From the NCBI GenBank assembly GCA_903928495.1, contig CAIYQZ010000038.1:1-64000 (forward strand): a stretch of DNA of 64,000 nt, read 5' to 3'. This DNA is from an uncultured bacterium. Lineage in GTDB: Bacteria > Pseudomonadota > Gammaproteobacteria > Burkholderiales > Burkholderiaceae_C. Every line of letters begins with the position of its first letter. The stretch's first letter is position 1. Shown piece after piece: positions 33,142 to 42,902 of this stretch. The translations under genes and the position numbers were made by a program. Under the pieces are notes generated by a model, which saw nothing but the letters and a program-made list of their open reading frames with translations, was not told the DNA's origin and searched no databases.

Positions 33142-35511
33142 GTGGGGCAGACGACGCACAGTCGCAACGACGCCTCAATCACCAGCGGTGCACGCATGCA
33201 TGCAAGCACAGATTCCGCCTTCATGACGCCGTCGCCTGGCGCCTCTGCTGACAACGGCGGACACCCGTCCAACCAGCCCGTCAGCTCACGTGAACTGACT
33301 CGCGTGGCTTGGCTGCTTGATTTCAGCCGCAGGGCCTTCGGTTTGCCACTTACCGAACCGTTGACACCACTGGTGTCCCAGGCCGTCCGGTCTGTGTGCC
33401 AAAGCGAGGTTGGGGCCTTCTGGCAGACCCGCCAATTGGCGACAGACGCGTCGCCTGTCTTTGCCGCTGCGGGTCAGGCTGCGCCCGCCGAGTGGCTGGC
33501 GCAACTGGGCACAACTTTGCTGGCAGGTGCCGTGCGCAAGGGGCAGCAGACGGCATGGGAACTGTCCGGCGCCGAACTGGTGGACATCAGCCCTGCGTGT
33601 CACCTGACACGGGCTGTCGCGTTTCCATGCTGCGACAGCAGCGGTCAGGTCATGGCCTTGCTGCTGGCAGGCAACACCCAAACCGTGTGCGATGCTGCTG
33701 CCGCGCATCCGAACGACACATCCAATGCGTTGTCGCTGCTGGCGCAGCAAGTCACGGCTGTGCTTGAAAACAGGAAAGAACGTCACTTGTTGGCGCGTGA
33801 GGCGCACAACGCCCGTACGGCTGAAGAACGCCAAAGCCTTGTGCTGCGGGGCTCCGGCATCGGCTGGTGGAACATTCAGCTTAGGGATCTGCACGCTCAG
33901 TTTTCCGACACATGGTGGACTTTGCTGGGGCGGGAACCACATGCTGCGCTTTTCGACCCTGGGTCGTGGGAAAAGTTGGTGCACCCGGAGGACCTCGAAC
34001 GCGTCACAGCCGTGCTGACACGCGCCCTGAGGGGCACCGACAGCCAATGTGAGTCTCATTTTCGTGTGCACCACAGCGCAGGGCATTACCTGCATGTGCT
34101 GGCTCGTGCATCCATCCTTCGAGACGCCCGGGGCAACCCAACCCGGTTTGCGGGCACATTGGTCGACCTGACGGATTGCAAGAAAGCCGAAGACCAGATG
34201 CGCAAGCTGGCCTTCTTCGATCCACTCACCAACCTGCCCAACCGGCGCATGATGTTGGACCGGTTGCTCAACAGCCTGAAGCAGTCGTCACGCACCCACC
34301 GCCACGGCGCATTGATGGTGCTCGACCTCGACAGGTTCAAGCAACTCAATGACACACGGGGTCACGATGTCGGCGATGTGCTGCTGAAACAAGTTGGCGA
34401 CAGACTCACAGGGAGCGTGCGGGAGTGCGACACGGTAGCCCGCCTGGGGGGCGACGAGTACGTTGTGATACTTGAGCACCTAGATGCCGATGCTGGCAAG
34501 GCAGCCAACGATGCCATTGCTTTTGGCAACAAGCTGCTGCACATCCTGGGAGCCCCCTACTACCTCGAAGGTCCAGACCTGCCCTTCAGCATGGGCACCA
34601 GCATGGGCATCGCGTTGTTCAATGGCAAGGAAGCAGCAGACACCTTGCTGCGACAGGCCGATGTGGCACTCTACCGCGCCAAAGACGCAGGCCGCCACAC
34701 CGTGCGCCTGTTTGACGAGGCGGCACAACGCCAGGTTGATGCCCGCCTGGCCATGGAAGACGGCTTGCGTCGGGCGCTCAACAGCAATGAATTTCACCTC
34801 GATTACCAGCCGCTCGTCGATTTGGCTGGCCAGGTGATCGGCGCAGAAGCACTGCTGCGCTGGACGCCAACCGAGGGGCTGGACAGGGGCCTGACCGTGC
34901 CACCGAACGAATTCATTCCGCTGGCGGAAACCAACGGTCTGATCCTCCCCATTGGCAGGTGGGTCATCGCGGCTGCGTGCCGACAGTTGGCGCAATGGCA
35001 GGCTGGCCCAGAAACCGCCAGCCTCGTCCTCTCCATCAATGTCAGTGCGCGTCAATTTCAGGATGCGGCTTTTGTGGACGATGTCAGGGATGCGCTGGCC
35101 CTGTCAGGCGCGCACCCGGCAGGCCTGAAAATCGAACTGACTGAGGCCGTGGTCATGGGCAATGAGCCTCAGACGCTGGACTGCATGAACCGCCTCAAAG
35201 CGTTGGGGGTCAAGCTGTCACTGGACGACTTCGGTACCGGCTACTCATCACTGGCACGCCTACAAAGGCTGCCTCTGGATGAAATCAAGATCGACCGGAG
35301 TTTCGTTTGCAGCGGACCGCCGGGCGGTACTGACGCGCTGATCGTGTCCGCCATTCTGGCCATGAGCCGTTCGCTCGATTTGTCGGTGGTCGCTGAAGGC
35401 GTGGAAACACAGCAACAACTTGACCGCCTGACCATCCAGGGTTGCACCCTGTTCCAAGGCTACCTGTTCGGTTCGCCGTCCATCGCGGGACGGGTCATGG
35501 CGCAGCATTGA
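33142..35511 (+). CDS. GAF/PAS-GGDEF-EAL cyclic-di-GMP signalling protein
   Basis: A cytoplasmic protein of up to 789 residues. A GAF-like N-terminal region (about 55-215) precedes a PAS domain (about 235-345, with GSGIGWWNIQL and PEDLERVTAV). The GGDEF domain has RLGGDEYVV near residue 435, with Tyr in the last position. The EAL domain has EALLRW near 568, INVSARQF, LTEAVV, DDFGTGYSS and VAEGVET, so phosphodiesterase residues look complete. It may make, degrade or only bind cyclic-di-GMP. The start may be GTG 33142 or an in-frame ATG at 33196 or 33223. It is convergent with the two-component block. Confidence 0.9.
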   Translation: MGQTTHSRNDASITSGARMHASTDSAFMTPSPGASADNGGHPSNQPVSSRELTRVAWLLDFSRRAFGLPLTEPLTPLVSQAVRSVCQSEVGAFWQTRQLATDASPVFAAAGQAAPAEWLAQLGTTLLAGAVRKGQQTAWELSGAELVDISPACHLTRAVAFPCCDSSGQVMALLLAGNTQTVCDAAAAHPNDTSNALSLLAQQVTAVLENRKERHLLAREAHNARTAEERQSLVLRGSGIGWWNIQLRDLHAQFSDTWWTLLGREPHAALFDPGSWEKLVHPEDLERVTAVLTRALRGTDSQCESHFRVHHSAGHYLHVLARASILRDARGNPTRFAGTLVDLTDCKKAEDQMRKLAFFDPLTNLPNRRMMLDRLLNSLKQSSRTHRHGALMVLDLDRFKQLNDTRGHDVGDVLLKQVGDRLTGSVRECDTVARLGGDEYVVILEHLDADAGKAANDAIAFGNKLLHILGAPYYLEGPDLPFSMGTSMGIALFNGKEAADTLLRQADVALYRAKDAGRHTVRLFDEAAQRQVDARLAMEDGLRRALNSNEFHLDYQPLVDLAGQVIGAEALLRWTPTEGLDRGLTVPPNEFIPLAETNGLILPIGRWVIAAACRQLAQWQAGPETASLVLSINVSARQFQDAAFVDDVRDALALSGAHPAGLKIELTEAVVMGNEPQTLDCMNRLKALGVKLSLDDFGTGYSSLARLQRLPLDEIKIDRSFVCSGPPGGTDALIVSAILAMSRSLDLSVVAEGVETQQQLDRLTIQGCTLFQGYLFGSPSIAGRVMAQH

Positions 35512-35526
35512 GGCGGGCAACCCGGC

Positions 35527-36402
35527 CTACGCCGGGCCAGCGAGCGTCACCCCGGCCTCAACCTCCACGCCAAACCCCCTGTAACCCAGAAAGTTGCATT
35601 GGGCATCCAGCATTGGCGTGCCGCTGACGAGGTATTGCTGCACCAATCCATTGGGCATGGTGCGGGTCAGCAGCACGTCCAGAAACGGGTTGCGTGACGA
35701 AATGCGGGCTTGCAGGTCGGCCCGCTCGGCAATGTTCCAGCCATGCTGGTCGGTGGGGCATGCGTCGCTGTCCGGGTGGGTGGCTTCCACGGCGGCCTCC
35801 AGCACTTTGGCGTCGGCTGTCAGCCCCAGAATTTCCAGCACCGGGCCCGACACGCGAGTGAATTCACCCACCTGGTTTTGCTCCCAGTGCCAGTCGGTGG
35901 ACAGTTCGGTAAGAGCCTTGTAACGCGCCTCGCTGTCGCGCAGCTCTGCCGTGCGAGCCAGCACCTGCCGCTCAAGTTCCTGGTTGTAGTCGTCAAGTTG
36001 CTGGTACAGCAGGCGCACCTGCAACAGGTTGTGGATGCGGGTTTTCACCTCCAGCAGGTCAAACGGCTTGCTGACAAAGTCCTTGGCCCCGGCTTGCATG
36101 GCGCGCACCTTGTGAACCGGCTGGGCGGTGATGACCAGCACAGGCAGGTAGTCGTCAGTGTGGGTGGCTTTCAGCTGTTCCATCACCTCGAAGCCATCCA
36201 TCACCGGCATGAGCAAGTCCAGCAGGATCAGGTCGAACGGGGTTTGCTGGTCAAGCGCGAACACCTCGGTGGGGTCCGTGGTGCTGCTGACCTGCGTATA
36301 GCCCGCCATTTCCAGCATGTCTTCCAACAGGGTCACGTTGGCGGGCTGGTCGTCCACGATGAGGATGCGGGCATCCAGAATGTGCTGTGCAGTGAGGATC
36401 AT
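35527..36402 (-). CDS. Response regulator with PAS-like C-terminal domain
   Basis: A 291-residue protein. The receiver domain (residues 10-130) has VDDQPANVTLL, the acceptor Asp in LILLDLLMPVMDGF and the Lys in FVSKPFD. A coiled linker (YQQLDDYNQELERQVLARTA) follows, then a PAS-like sensing segment (LSTDWHWEQNQVGEFTRVSG). There is no DNA-binding or enzymatic output domain. Its ATG overlaps the kinase stop (ATGA at 36399-36402), so it is co-translated with the hybrid kinase and probably passes the signal by protein contact. Confidence 0.88.
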   Translation of the reverse strand: MILTAQHILDARILIVDDQPANVTLLEDMLEMAGYTQVSSTTDPTEVFALDQQTPFDLILLDLLMPVMDGFEVMEQLKATHTDDYLPVLVITAQPVHKVRAMQAGAKDFVSKPFDLLEVKTRIHNLLQVRLLYQQLDDYNQELERQVLARTAELRDSEARYKALTELSTDWHWEQNQVGEFTRVSGPVLEILGLTADAKVLEAAVEATHPDSDACPTDQHGWNIAERADLQARISSRNPFLDVLLTRTMPNGLVQQYLVSGTPMLDAQCNFLGYRGFGVEVEAGVTLAGPA

Positions 36403-38084
36403 GGTTTGGTCTCGTTGTTGTTGTTCAAGCGATTTGGCGCACTGGCATGCGCCAGTGCCGCATCAAGGGCTGCCAGCAACCGCTGGACCTTGAAGGGTTT
36501 GGTCACATAGTCAAAAAAGCCGGCGTCCATGCCCTTCTGAATGTCACGTGGCACGGCATTGGCACTCAGTGCCACGACGGGAATGTGGGCCGTGCTGGGG
36601 TCATACCGCAGGATGCGCATCGCATCGATACCGTTGAGGCCGGGCAGGTTGCTGTCCATCAGCACCACATCGGGCTGGTACACACGGGCATATTCAATGC
36701 CCAGGCTGGCATCGGCCACGCTCAGCAGGCGGATATCGGTGCGGCGGGCAATCACCTGCTCCACCAGCTCCAGGTTGGCCGGGTTGTCTTCTACGTGCAG
36801 CACGGTGCGCTGCACGTGTTGCGGGTCAGGCATTTGTGCTGTGGGGGCCAACACCGCATCGCAAGGTGAGGTGTCCCGTCGAGGTGCCGTGGTCATGGGA
36901 ATGCTCACCCAGAATTCACTGCCCACACCCAGCGCGCTGTCTGCACCGATGTCACCCCCCATCAACTGCACCAACCGCTGGGCCACCACCAGGCCAATGC
37001 CGGTGCCCTCTTCGGTGCCCTGCTCTTGACCCAGCCGGTTGAACGGTTGAAACAACTGGGCCAGCTTGTCGGGCGCCAGCCCGCACCCGGTGTCGCGCAC
37101 GCTGATGCGCACCGCGTCGGGTTGGGCAGGCGTGCTCTGAACGGTGACGTGCCCGCCCACCCGGTTGTATTTGATGTCGTTGAACAGCACATTGATCACC
37201 ACCTGCTTGAGCCGCGTGCGGTCGGCCAAGACGTAACACGGTGCCTCCAGCGGCAAGAACACCATGGCAATGCCGCGTTTCTGCGCCTGCGGCTCCATCA
37301 TGGCGCGGCACTCGGCCAGCAACTCGGACAGCAACACGGGTTCGTGGGACATGCTCACGGTGCCCGATTCGATCAGTGCCAGATCCAAAATCTCGTTGAT
37401 GAGTTCCAGCAGGTACCAGCCGGCTTTCAGAATCTGATCCACGCTGCGTTTTTGCAGCGGCGTGGGCGGCGGGGTGCCCGAATCGACCAGTTGGGCAAAG
37501 CCCAATATGGCGTTGAGCGGCGTGCGCAACTCGTGGCTCATGCTGGAAATGAAGTCGGTTTTGGCACGGTTGGCTTTTTCTGCGGCCACCAGTGCCTCGC
37601 CCAGTTGCTGCTGCACGAGGTGGCGCGCCGAGTTGTCGGTGCTGATCAGCAGGTAACCAATGACGTCGCCCGCATGGTTTCGCAGCGCGGTGATGGACAC
37701 CAGGGCCGGGAACGAGCTGCCGTCTTTGCGGATGTAGGTCAGCTCGTAAATATCCTCGATGCCCCGGGACGCCTTGAAAGCCAGTGCCTCGAAGCCAGGC
37801 GCAATGTGGGTGTCCAGCTCGGCACTCAGGGCCAGGGCACGGGCGCGCACCTCGGCGGGGTCGTGCATGTCGCTGGGCCGGGTGCGGTCAATCACCTCGG
37901 CAGCGCGGTAGCCCAGCATCTGTTCGGCCCCCACGTTGAAGAGCTGGATGATGCCTTTTTCATCGGTGGCAATGATGGAAAAGCTGGCGCTGGTCAGGAT
38001 GGCGTTTTGCAGCGCCTCGGCCTTCAGCACGCCGCTGGTGTAGCCGGTGTCTGGTCCTTCGACAAAATGCGCGAAATGGTTCAA
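36399..38084 (-). CDS. PAS-domain hybrid sensor histidine kinase with receiver
   Basis: A soluble hybrid kinase of up to 561 residues. A PAS domain (SIIATDEKGIIQLFNVGAEQ) is followed by a PAC segment, a HisKA domain with the acceptor His in SMSHELRTPLNAILGF, an ATPase domain with DTGCGLAPD and GTGIGLVVAQRLV, and a C-terminal receiver with acceptor Asp in VVLMDSNLPGLNG. The start is unsure: TTG at 38084 overlaps the stop of the small membrane gene, while GTG at 38030 gives 543 residues. The longer frame upstream only reads that small gene in the wrong frame. No membrane segment is present. Confidence 0.85.
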   Translation of the reverse strand: MNHFAHFVEGPDTGYTSGVLKAEALQNAILTSASFSIIATDEKGIIQLFNVGAEQMLGYRAAEVIDRTRPSDMHDPAEVRARALALSAELDTHIAPGFEALAFKASRGIEDIYELTYIRKDGSSFPALVSITALRNHAGDVIGYLLISTDNSARHLVQQQLGEALVAAEKANRAKTDFISSMSHELRTPLNAILGFAQLVDSGTPPPTPLQKRSVDQILKAGWYLLELINEILDLALIESGTVSMSHEPVLLSELLAECRAMMEPQAQKRGIAMVFLPLEAPCYVLADRTRLKQVVINVLFNDIKYNRVGGHVTVQSTPAQPDAVRISVRDTGCGLAPDKLAQLFQPFNRLGQEQGTEEGTGIGLVVAQRLVQLMGGDIGADSALGVGSEFWVSIPMTTAPRRDTSPCDAVLAPTAQMPDPQHVQRTVLHVEDNPANLELVEQVIARRTDIRLLSVADASLGIEYARVYQPDVVLMDSNLPGLNGIDAMRILRYDPSTAHIPVVALSANAVPRDIQKGMDAGFFDYVTKPFKVQRLLAALDAALAHASAPNRLNNNNETKP

Positions 38085-38230
38085 AGCGGCCGCCGCCCAC
38101 TGATGATGCGCAGCAACACCACCACGATGGCAATCACCAGCAGCACGTGGATGAAGCCACCCATAAAGGTCGAGGTCACCAGTCCCAACAGCCAGAGAAC
38201 CATCAGCACAACGGCCAACGTGTAAAGCAT
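38081..38230 (-). CDS. Small lmo0937-like membrane protein
   Basis: A 49-residue protein starting at ATG 38230: MLYTLAVVLMVLWLLGLVTS then TFMGGFIHVLLVIAIVVVLL and a short RIISGRRPL tail. Two hydrophobic helices and a conserved GGFIHVLLVIA core match the lmo0937-type family found across bacteria, whose function is unknown. It is first in an apparent operon with the hybrid kinase and the response regulator, with the kinase frame possibly overlapping its stop. Confidence 0.75.
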   Translation of the reverse strand: MLYTLAVVLMVLWLLGLVTSTFMGGFIHVLLVIAIVVVLLRIISGRRPL

Positions 38231-38434
38231 TTGGATTCCATTCGGCAAGAAAAGTCAAATCGACACGGTAGCCTCGCCCCAGCTTTGCACCGTGCGCTAA
38301 CGCACATAAGCCGCCGTTAACTGCGACAGGGAGCAACCAGTTCAAGAAAAGTGTCCAACTGTCGGCCAGCCGGCGGTTGAGGTAGGCTTGTGGCCCTGAT
38401 GGCGACTGGAGCCACCACCCGGAGACACAACCCC

Positions 38435-40753
38435 ATGAAACCCACACCCAACGCCACCCTGTCGCCCGCCGAGCAAGCCCTGCGCGACGCCGCTTGCGAC
38501 TACCACCGCTACCCCGTGCGCGGCAAGATTGCCGTCACCCCCACCAAAGCCCTGACCAACCAGCGCGACCTGTCGCTGGCCTATTCCCCCGGCGTGGCCT
38601 ACCCATGCCTTGAAATTGCCGCCGACCCCACCAAAGCCGCCGAGTACACCAGCCGGGGCAACCTGGTGGGCGTGATCACCAACGGCACCGCCGTGCTGGG
38701 CCTGGGCGACATCGGCCCACTGGCTGGCAAACCGGTGATGGAGGGCAAAGGCTGCCTGTTCAAAAAGTTTGCGGGCATTGACGTGTTCGACATCGAACTG
38801 GCCGAGCGCGACCCCGACAAACTCATCGACATCATTGCCAGCCTGGAACCCACGCTGGGCGGCATCAACCTGGAAGACATCAAGGCGCCCGAGTGCTTCT
38901 ACATTGAGAAGAAGCTGAGTGAGCGCATGGGCATTCCCGTGTTCCACGACGACCAGCACGGCACAGCCATCATCAGCAGCGCCGCGCTGCTCAACGGCCT
39001 GGAGCTGGTGGGCAAAGCCATTGGTGACGTGAAAATTGCCGTGTCGGGCGCAGGCGCTGCTGCCCTCGCCTGCCTGGACGTGATGGTGGGCCTGGGTGCC
39101 CGCCCTGCCAACATCCTGGTGTGTGACTCCAAAGGCGTGATTTACCAGGGCCGCCCCGGTGGCTACGACGAGTCCAAAGCCCGCTACGCCCAAGACACCA
39201 CCGCACGCAGCCTGGCCGACGCGGTCAACGGGGCCGACGTGTTCCTGGGCTGCAGCGCCCCCGGCGTGTTGACTGCCGAGATGGTGAAAACCATGGGCGC
39301 CAGCCCCATCATCCTGGCGCTGGCCAACCCCGAGCCCGAAATCCGCCCGGAGCTGGCCAAGGCCGTGCGGCCCGACTGCATCATTGCCACTGGCCGCTCG
39401 GACTACCCGAACCAGGTCAACAACGTGCTGTGTTTCCCGTACATCTTCCGGGGTGCGCTGGACTGTGGGGCCACCCGCATCACCGAGGCCATGAAGCTGG
39501 CCTGCGTGCGGGAGATTGCCGAGCTGGCCAAAGCCGAAACCAGCGACGAAGTGGCCGCCGCCTACGCCGGCCAGGAGCTGAGCTTTGGGCCCGACTACCT
39601 CATCCCCAAGCCCTTCGATGCGCGCCTGATCCTGCGCATTGCCCCCGCCGTGGCCAAAGCCGCCGCCGAGTCGGGTGTGGCCGCACGCCCCATTGCAGAC
39701 ATGGAGGCCTACCGCCAGGAGCTGACCCGGTTTGTGTATCAAACCGGCATCCTGATGCAGCCCGTGTTCAATGCCGCCAAGGCCCTGCCCAAAAACGCCA
39801 AGCGGGTGGCCTACGCCGATGGCGAAGACGAGCGCACACTGCGCGCCGCGCAAATGGTCATTGACGAGAACCTGGCCACGCCCATCCTGATCGGACGGCC
39901 CGCCGTCATCAACGCGAGGCTGGAGAAAGCGGGCCTGCGCATCCGTCTGGGAGTGGACTTTCAGAACGTCAACCCCGAAGACGACCCACGTTTCCGCCGC
40001 TACTGGGAGCACTACCAGAAGCTGATGGGCCGCAACGGCGTGACGCCCGACATGGCCAAAGCCGCCGTGCGCCGCTCCAACACGCTCATTGCTGCGCTGA
40101 TGGTGTCGCTGGGCGATGCCGATGCCATGCTGTGCGGCCTGGTGGGCACCTACGAAACCCACCTGGAGCGCATCCGCAGTGTGCTGGGTGTGGCCCCCGG
40201 TGCCAGCAACTTTGCTGCGCTGAACGTGCTGATGACCGAGCAGCGCACCCTGTTCATTGCCGACACCTACGTCAACGACGACCCCAGCGCCCAGCAACTG
40301 GCCGAGATTGCCGCCATGGCGGTGGAACAGGTGCAACGCTTTGGCCTGCCACCCAAGGTGGCGTTTTTGTCGCACTCCAGCTACGGCTCCAGCATGCGTC
40401 CCTCGGCACGCAAAATGCGCGAAGCCCGCGACCTGTTCGTGGCCGCTCACCCCGATGTGGAATGCGACGGTGAGCTGCACGGCGACGCTGCCCTGAGCGA
40501 AGACGTGCGCAAAACCTACTTGCCCGAGACCACCCTGAGCGGCTCGGCCAATGTGTTGATTTGCCCCAACCTGGACTCGGCCAACATCCTGTACAACGTG
40601 CTGAAAACCACCAACAGCCACGGCGTCACCATCGGCCCGGTGCTGATGGGCGCGGCAGCGCCGGTGCACATCCTAGCCCCGTCGGCCACCGTGCGCCGTG
40701 TGCTGAACATGACCGCCCTGGCCGCTGCGCACGCCGCTGTGAAGCGCAAGTAA
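38435..40753 (+). CDS. maeB: NADP-dependent malic enzyme with phosphotransacetylase-like domain
   Basis: A 772-residue malic enzyme of the MaeB type. The N-terminal malic domain has [15 protein letters not shown], and [20 protein letters not shown] with the metal ligands. The NAD(P) fold is at [15 protein letters not shown]. The C-terminal half (from about residue 440) is the regulatory phosphate-acetyltransferase-like domain common to this type. It decarboxylates malate to pyruvate and makes NADPH. ATG 38435 is preceded by CGGAGA; the longer frame is unlikely. Confidence 0.95.
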   Translation: MKPTPNATLSPAEQALRDAACDYHRYPVRGKIAVTPTKALTNQRDLSLAYSPGVAYPCLEIAADPTKAAEYTSRGNLVGVITNGTAVLGLGDIGPLAGKPVMEGKGCLFKKFAGIDVFDIELAERDPDKLIDIIASLEPTLGGINLEDIKAPECFYIEKKLSERMGIPVFHDDQHGTAIISSAALLNGLELVGKAIGDVKIAVSGAGAAALACLDVMVGLGARPANILVCDSKGVIYQGRPGGYDESKARYAQDTTARSLADAVNGADVFLGCSAPGVLTAEMVKTMGASPIILALANPEPEIRPELAKAVRPDCIIATGRSDYPNQVNNVLCFPYIFRGALDCGATRITEAMKLACVREIAELAKAETSDEVAAAYAGQELSFGPDYLIPKPFDARLILRIAPAVAKAAAESGVAARPIADMEAYRQELTRFVYQTGILMQPVFNAAKALPKNAKRVAYADGEDERTLRAAQMVIDENLATPILIGRPAVINARLEKAGLRIRLGVDFQNVNPEDDPRFRRYWEHYQKLMGRNGVTPDMAKAAVRRSNTLIAALMVSLGDADAMLCGLVGTYETHLERIRSVLGVAPGASNFAALNVLMTEQRTLFIADTYVNDDPSAQQLAEIAAMAVEQVQRFGLPPKVAFLSHSSYGSSMRPSARKMREARDLFVAAHPDVECDGELHGDAALSEDVRKTYLPETTLSGSANVLICPNLDSANILYNVLKTTNSHGVTIGPVLMGAAAPVHILAPSATVRRVLNMTALAAAHAAVKRK

Positions 40754-40778
40754 GCCCCGCGCCGCTGAGCCAGCCCCT

Positions 40779-41399
40779 TCAGCCCAGGTCGAGGGTGCCC
40801 GCGAGCGTCACACCGGGCGGGGGTTCGTAGCCCGCCACCACCACCACACGGTGGGGGTGGTCTGCCAGTTCGTCCAGCATGTCGAGCACATGGTCGATGG
40901 AGGCGCGGTCCAGCGCAGCAAATGGGTCGTCCAGCAGGGTGAGTGCGGCGCCCGACGCAAACCCCGCCGCCCACCGCAGCTTGCGCCTCATGCCCATGGA
41001 CAGGGCGTACAACGGTTTGTCAAGGTGGGGCAACAAAGCAAACCCGTCCAGATGTTCGGCCAGCTCGTCGGCCTGCCAACTGGCGTGCCTTGCCTGCTGC
41101 TGGGCCAGGTAGGCGCGGCCGGTGAGCGCGTCAAGCGCGTTGCTGGCTGGGTCGCACCAGAACACCTGGGCGGTGTAAGCGGGGTTCGGCTGGCCGTCTG
41201 GCCCCCAAGCCAGGCTGCCGTTCAATGTCAGTGTCCCAGCAGTGGGGCACAGCTCGGTGGCCAGCAGGCGCAGCCATGTGGTTTTGCCTACACCGTCGCC
41301 ACCCAGCAAGGCCGTCACGCCGGGCGGCACCCGGGCGCTCCACCTTTTCCATGCAGGACCGTGGGGCCAGGCAAAGTCCAAACCGTTCACTTCCAACAC
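40779..41399 (-). CDS. Small ABC transporter ATP-binding protein, orphan
   Basis: A 206-residue ATPase. Walker A is GGDGVGKTTWLRLL. The signature region, YALSMGMRRKLRWA, replaces the usual LSGGQ with LSMGM. Walker B is ALTLLDDPFAALD. The final switch His is not obvious (VVVVAGYEPPPG). The start is GTG 41399 with GGGAGG upstream. It is 14 bases after the MFS gene on the same strand, with no permease partner in view. The diverged signature and missing partner mean its transport role is uncertain. Confidence 0.8.
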   Translation of the reverse strand: MLEVNGLDFAWPHGPAWKRWSARVPPGVTALLGGDGVGKTTWLRLLATELCPTAGTLTLNGSLAWGPDGQPNPAYTAQVFWCDPASNALDALTGRAYLAQQQARHASWQADELAEHLDGFALLPHLDKPLYALSMGMRRKLRWAAGFASGAALTLLDDPFAALDRASIDHVLDMLDELADHPHRVVVVAGYEPPPGVTLAGTLDLG

Positions 41400-41413
41400 C
41401 GTTCGCCTCCCTT

Positions 41414-42616
41414 TCAAGCCGCAGCAGCCCGTTCCCAGTGCCGCAGCCGCCATGCGGCCCCCACGGCACAGGCAGCGGCGAGGGTGCCCGCCCAGAACAC
41501 GGCCGACAGGCCCCATTGCGCACTGATTGCTCCGCCACCCAAACCGCCCAGCACGCCTGACACCCCATAGCCCAGCACCGTGTACAGCGCCTGCCCCCGC
41601 CCGCGCAGGCGGCCTGGGAAGTGGTGGGAAATCAGAGCAATGCACGCCGTGTGGTGCGCCGCAAACGTGATGGCATGCAGCATTTGTGCCAGCACCAGCA
41701 GGGGCAACACCAGCGGCCAAGCGGCGGTCAGCGCCAGCCGTGCCGTGGCCAGCACCGCCGCCAACACCAGCCAGCCAGTCAGGCTCATCAGCGGCAGCCA
41801 GCGGCCTTGCGTGAAGAACCATGCCACCTCCAGCACCACCGACACAGCCCACAGTGCCCCGATGGTGGTTTTGCTGTAGCCCAGGCTGTCCAGGTACAGC
41901 GAAAAAAACACGTAAATGGCCATGTGCGACAACACATGGCAAAACACCGCCACAAACAACCACGCCACCGCCGGTTGGCGCAGCAGCGTCATGACAGGCT
42001 GGCTGGGCGGCTCGTGGGCGTGGGGTGCGGGCTCTTTCACATCCGGCAGCCACCACACGCTGGCGGTAAGGGCCAGCAAGGTGGCCACGGTCCAAGCGGG
42101 AAAATCGGCCATGCCACGCCGCTCGAACCACGCGCCGGCCGCCATCACCGTCACCAGAAACCCCAACGAGCCCCAGAGGCGCACCCGCCCATAGCGTTTG
42201 GCATCAAAGCTGCCGCCCTGGCTGACCAGGTGAGCCATGGCAGCTTCGCTCATGGGCATCATGGAACTGGTGTGCACAAACATCAGCAACAGCACCACCA
42301 GCAACCCGGCAAACCCCAGGTTGGCCCACAGTCCCAGCGAACACACCAGCGCGGCCGTGGCCCCATACCGCAGCAGCTTGACCCGTTCACCCGTGCGGTC
42401 GCTCAGCCAGCCCCAGCCGTACGGCGCAAACAGCCGCGTGGCCGACTGCACCGAGGTCAACATGCTGATGGCGAAAATGCCGAAACCCGCCTCCTGCAAC
42501 CACAACGGCAGGTAGGGGTTGAAGAACCCGATGTGCGCAAAGTAGCTGGCCGACAGCGCCGAAAACGGCACCAGCGATGCAGAGCCCAAGCCGGGGCCGC
42601 TGGCGGGTGTGGGCAT
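41414..42616 (-). CDS. MFS transporter, HcaT (3-phenylpropionate)-like group
   Basis: A 400-residue membrane protein with about twelve helices. N-terminal FFNPYLPLWLQEAGFG and APYGWGWLSDRTGERVK match the MFS_1-like group that includes HcaT. KRYGRVRLWGSLGFLV and the later HHFPGRLRGRGQALYTVL are also typical. The physiological substrate is unknown. It follows the tautomerase gene by 9 bases and is followed by the orphan ABC ATPase. Confidence 0.87.
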   Translation of the reverse strand: MPTPASGPGLGSASLVPFSALSASYFAHIGFFNPYLPLWLQEAGFGIFAISMLTSVQSATRLFAPYGWGWLSDRTGERVKLLRYGATAALVCSLGLWANLGFAGLLVVLLLMFVHTSSMMPMSEAAMAHLVSQGGSFDAKRYGRVRLWGSLGFLVTVMAAGAWFERRGMADFPAWTVATLLALTASVWWLPDVKEPAPHAHEPPSQPVMTLLRQPAVAWLFVAVFCHVLSHMAIYVFFSLYLDSLGYSKTTIGALWAVSVVLEVAWFFTQGRWLPLMSLTGWLVLAAVLATARLALTAAWPLVLPLLVLAQMLHAITFAAHHTACIALISHHFPGRLRGRGQALYTVLGYGVSGVLGGLGGGAISAQWGLSAVFWAGTLAAACAVGAAWRLRHWERAAAA

Positions 42617-42625
42617 GGGGGCGCG

Positions 42626-42814
42626 TCAGTCGCGCTCGCTCCACAACACGCCACCGGTGGCCCAGTCTGATTTTTTGACTTCGACCAAGATCACGTCCAC
42701 CCCCTCGGGCTTGCTGCCCAGGGTGTTCACAGTGGCCTCAGTGAGGGCTTTGACCAGGGCTTTTTTCTGCTCGGACGTGCGGCCTTCGAACAGCTCAACA
42801 TGGATGGTGGGCAT
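42626..42814 (-). CDS. 4-oxalocrotonate tautomerase family protein
   Basis: A 62-residue protein. The catalytic Pro is residue 2, exposed after Met removal (MPTIHVELFEGRTSEQKKAL). The C-terminal part has VDVILVEVKKSDWATGG, as in the family. Such enzymes move keto-enol protons on unsaturated acids. It is the first gene of a run with the MFS transporter and ABC ATPase, so it could act on an imported aromatic-degradation acid, but no other catabolic genes are adjacent. Confidence 0.87.
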   Translation of the reverse strand: MPTIHVELFEGRTSEQKKALVKALTEATVNTLGSKPEGVDVILVEVKKSDWATGGVLWSERD

Positions 42815-42822
42815 AAAAATCA

Positions 42823-42865
42823 GTAGCTGTAAATCCAATACCAACAAGCGGTAGAGGCTATTTTT
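42823..42865 (+). repeat. Dispersed CAAGCG repeat, copy 5
   Basis: The copy reads GTAGCTG, seven bases, AATACCAACAAGCG, then GTAGAGGCTATTTTT. It lies between the tautomerase start and the aldolase stop, 9 bases upstream of the tautomerase ATG. Confidence 0.75.
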
Positions 42866-42902
42866 GTTTGTAAATGCTGCGGGGTGGGCCACCCGCTGTG
42901 CG

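Noticed and set aside
35521-35536. Palindrome CCCGGC-CTAC-GCCGGG as a terminator between convergent genes
   Set aside because: It is short, overlaps the last codons of the response-regulator gene and lacks a T-run.
38085-38447. Upstream extension of the hybrid kinase frame
   Set aside because: It reads through the small lmo0937-like gene in a different frame and through the spacer before maeB, with no domain in the extension.
41400-42131. Extension of the ABC ATPase frame to make a 450-residue fusion
   Set aside because: The extension is the MFS gene in another frame. A GTG with a good ribosome-binding site starts the ATPase at 41399.
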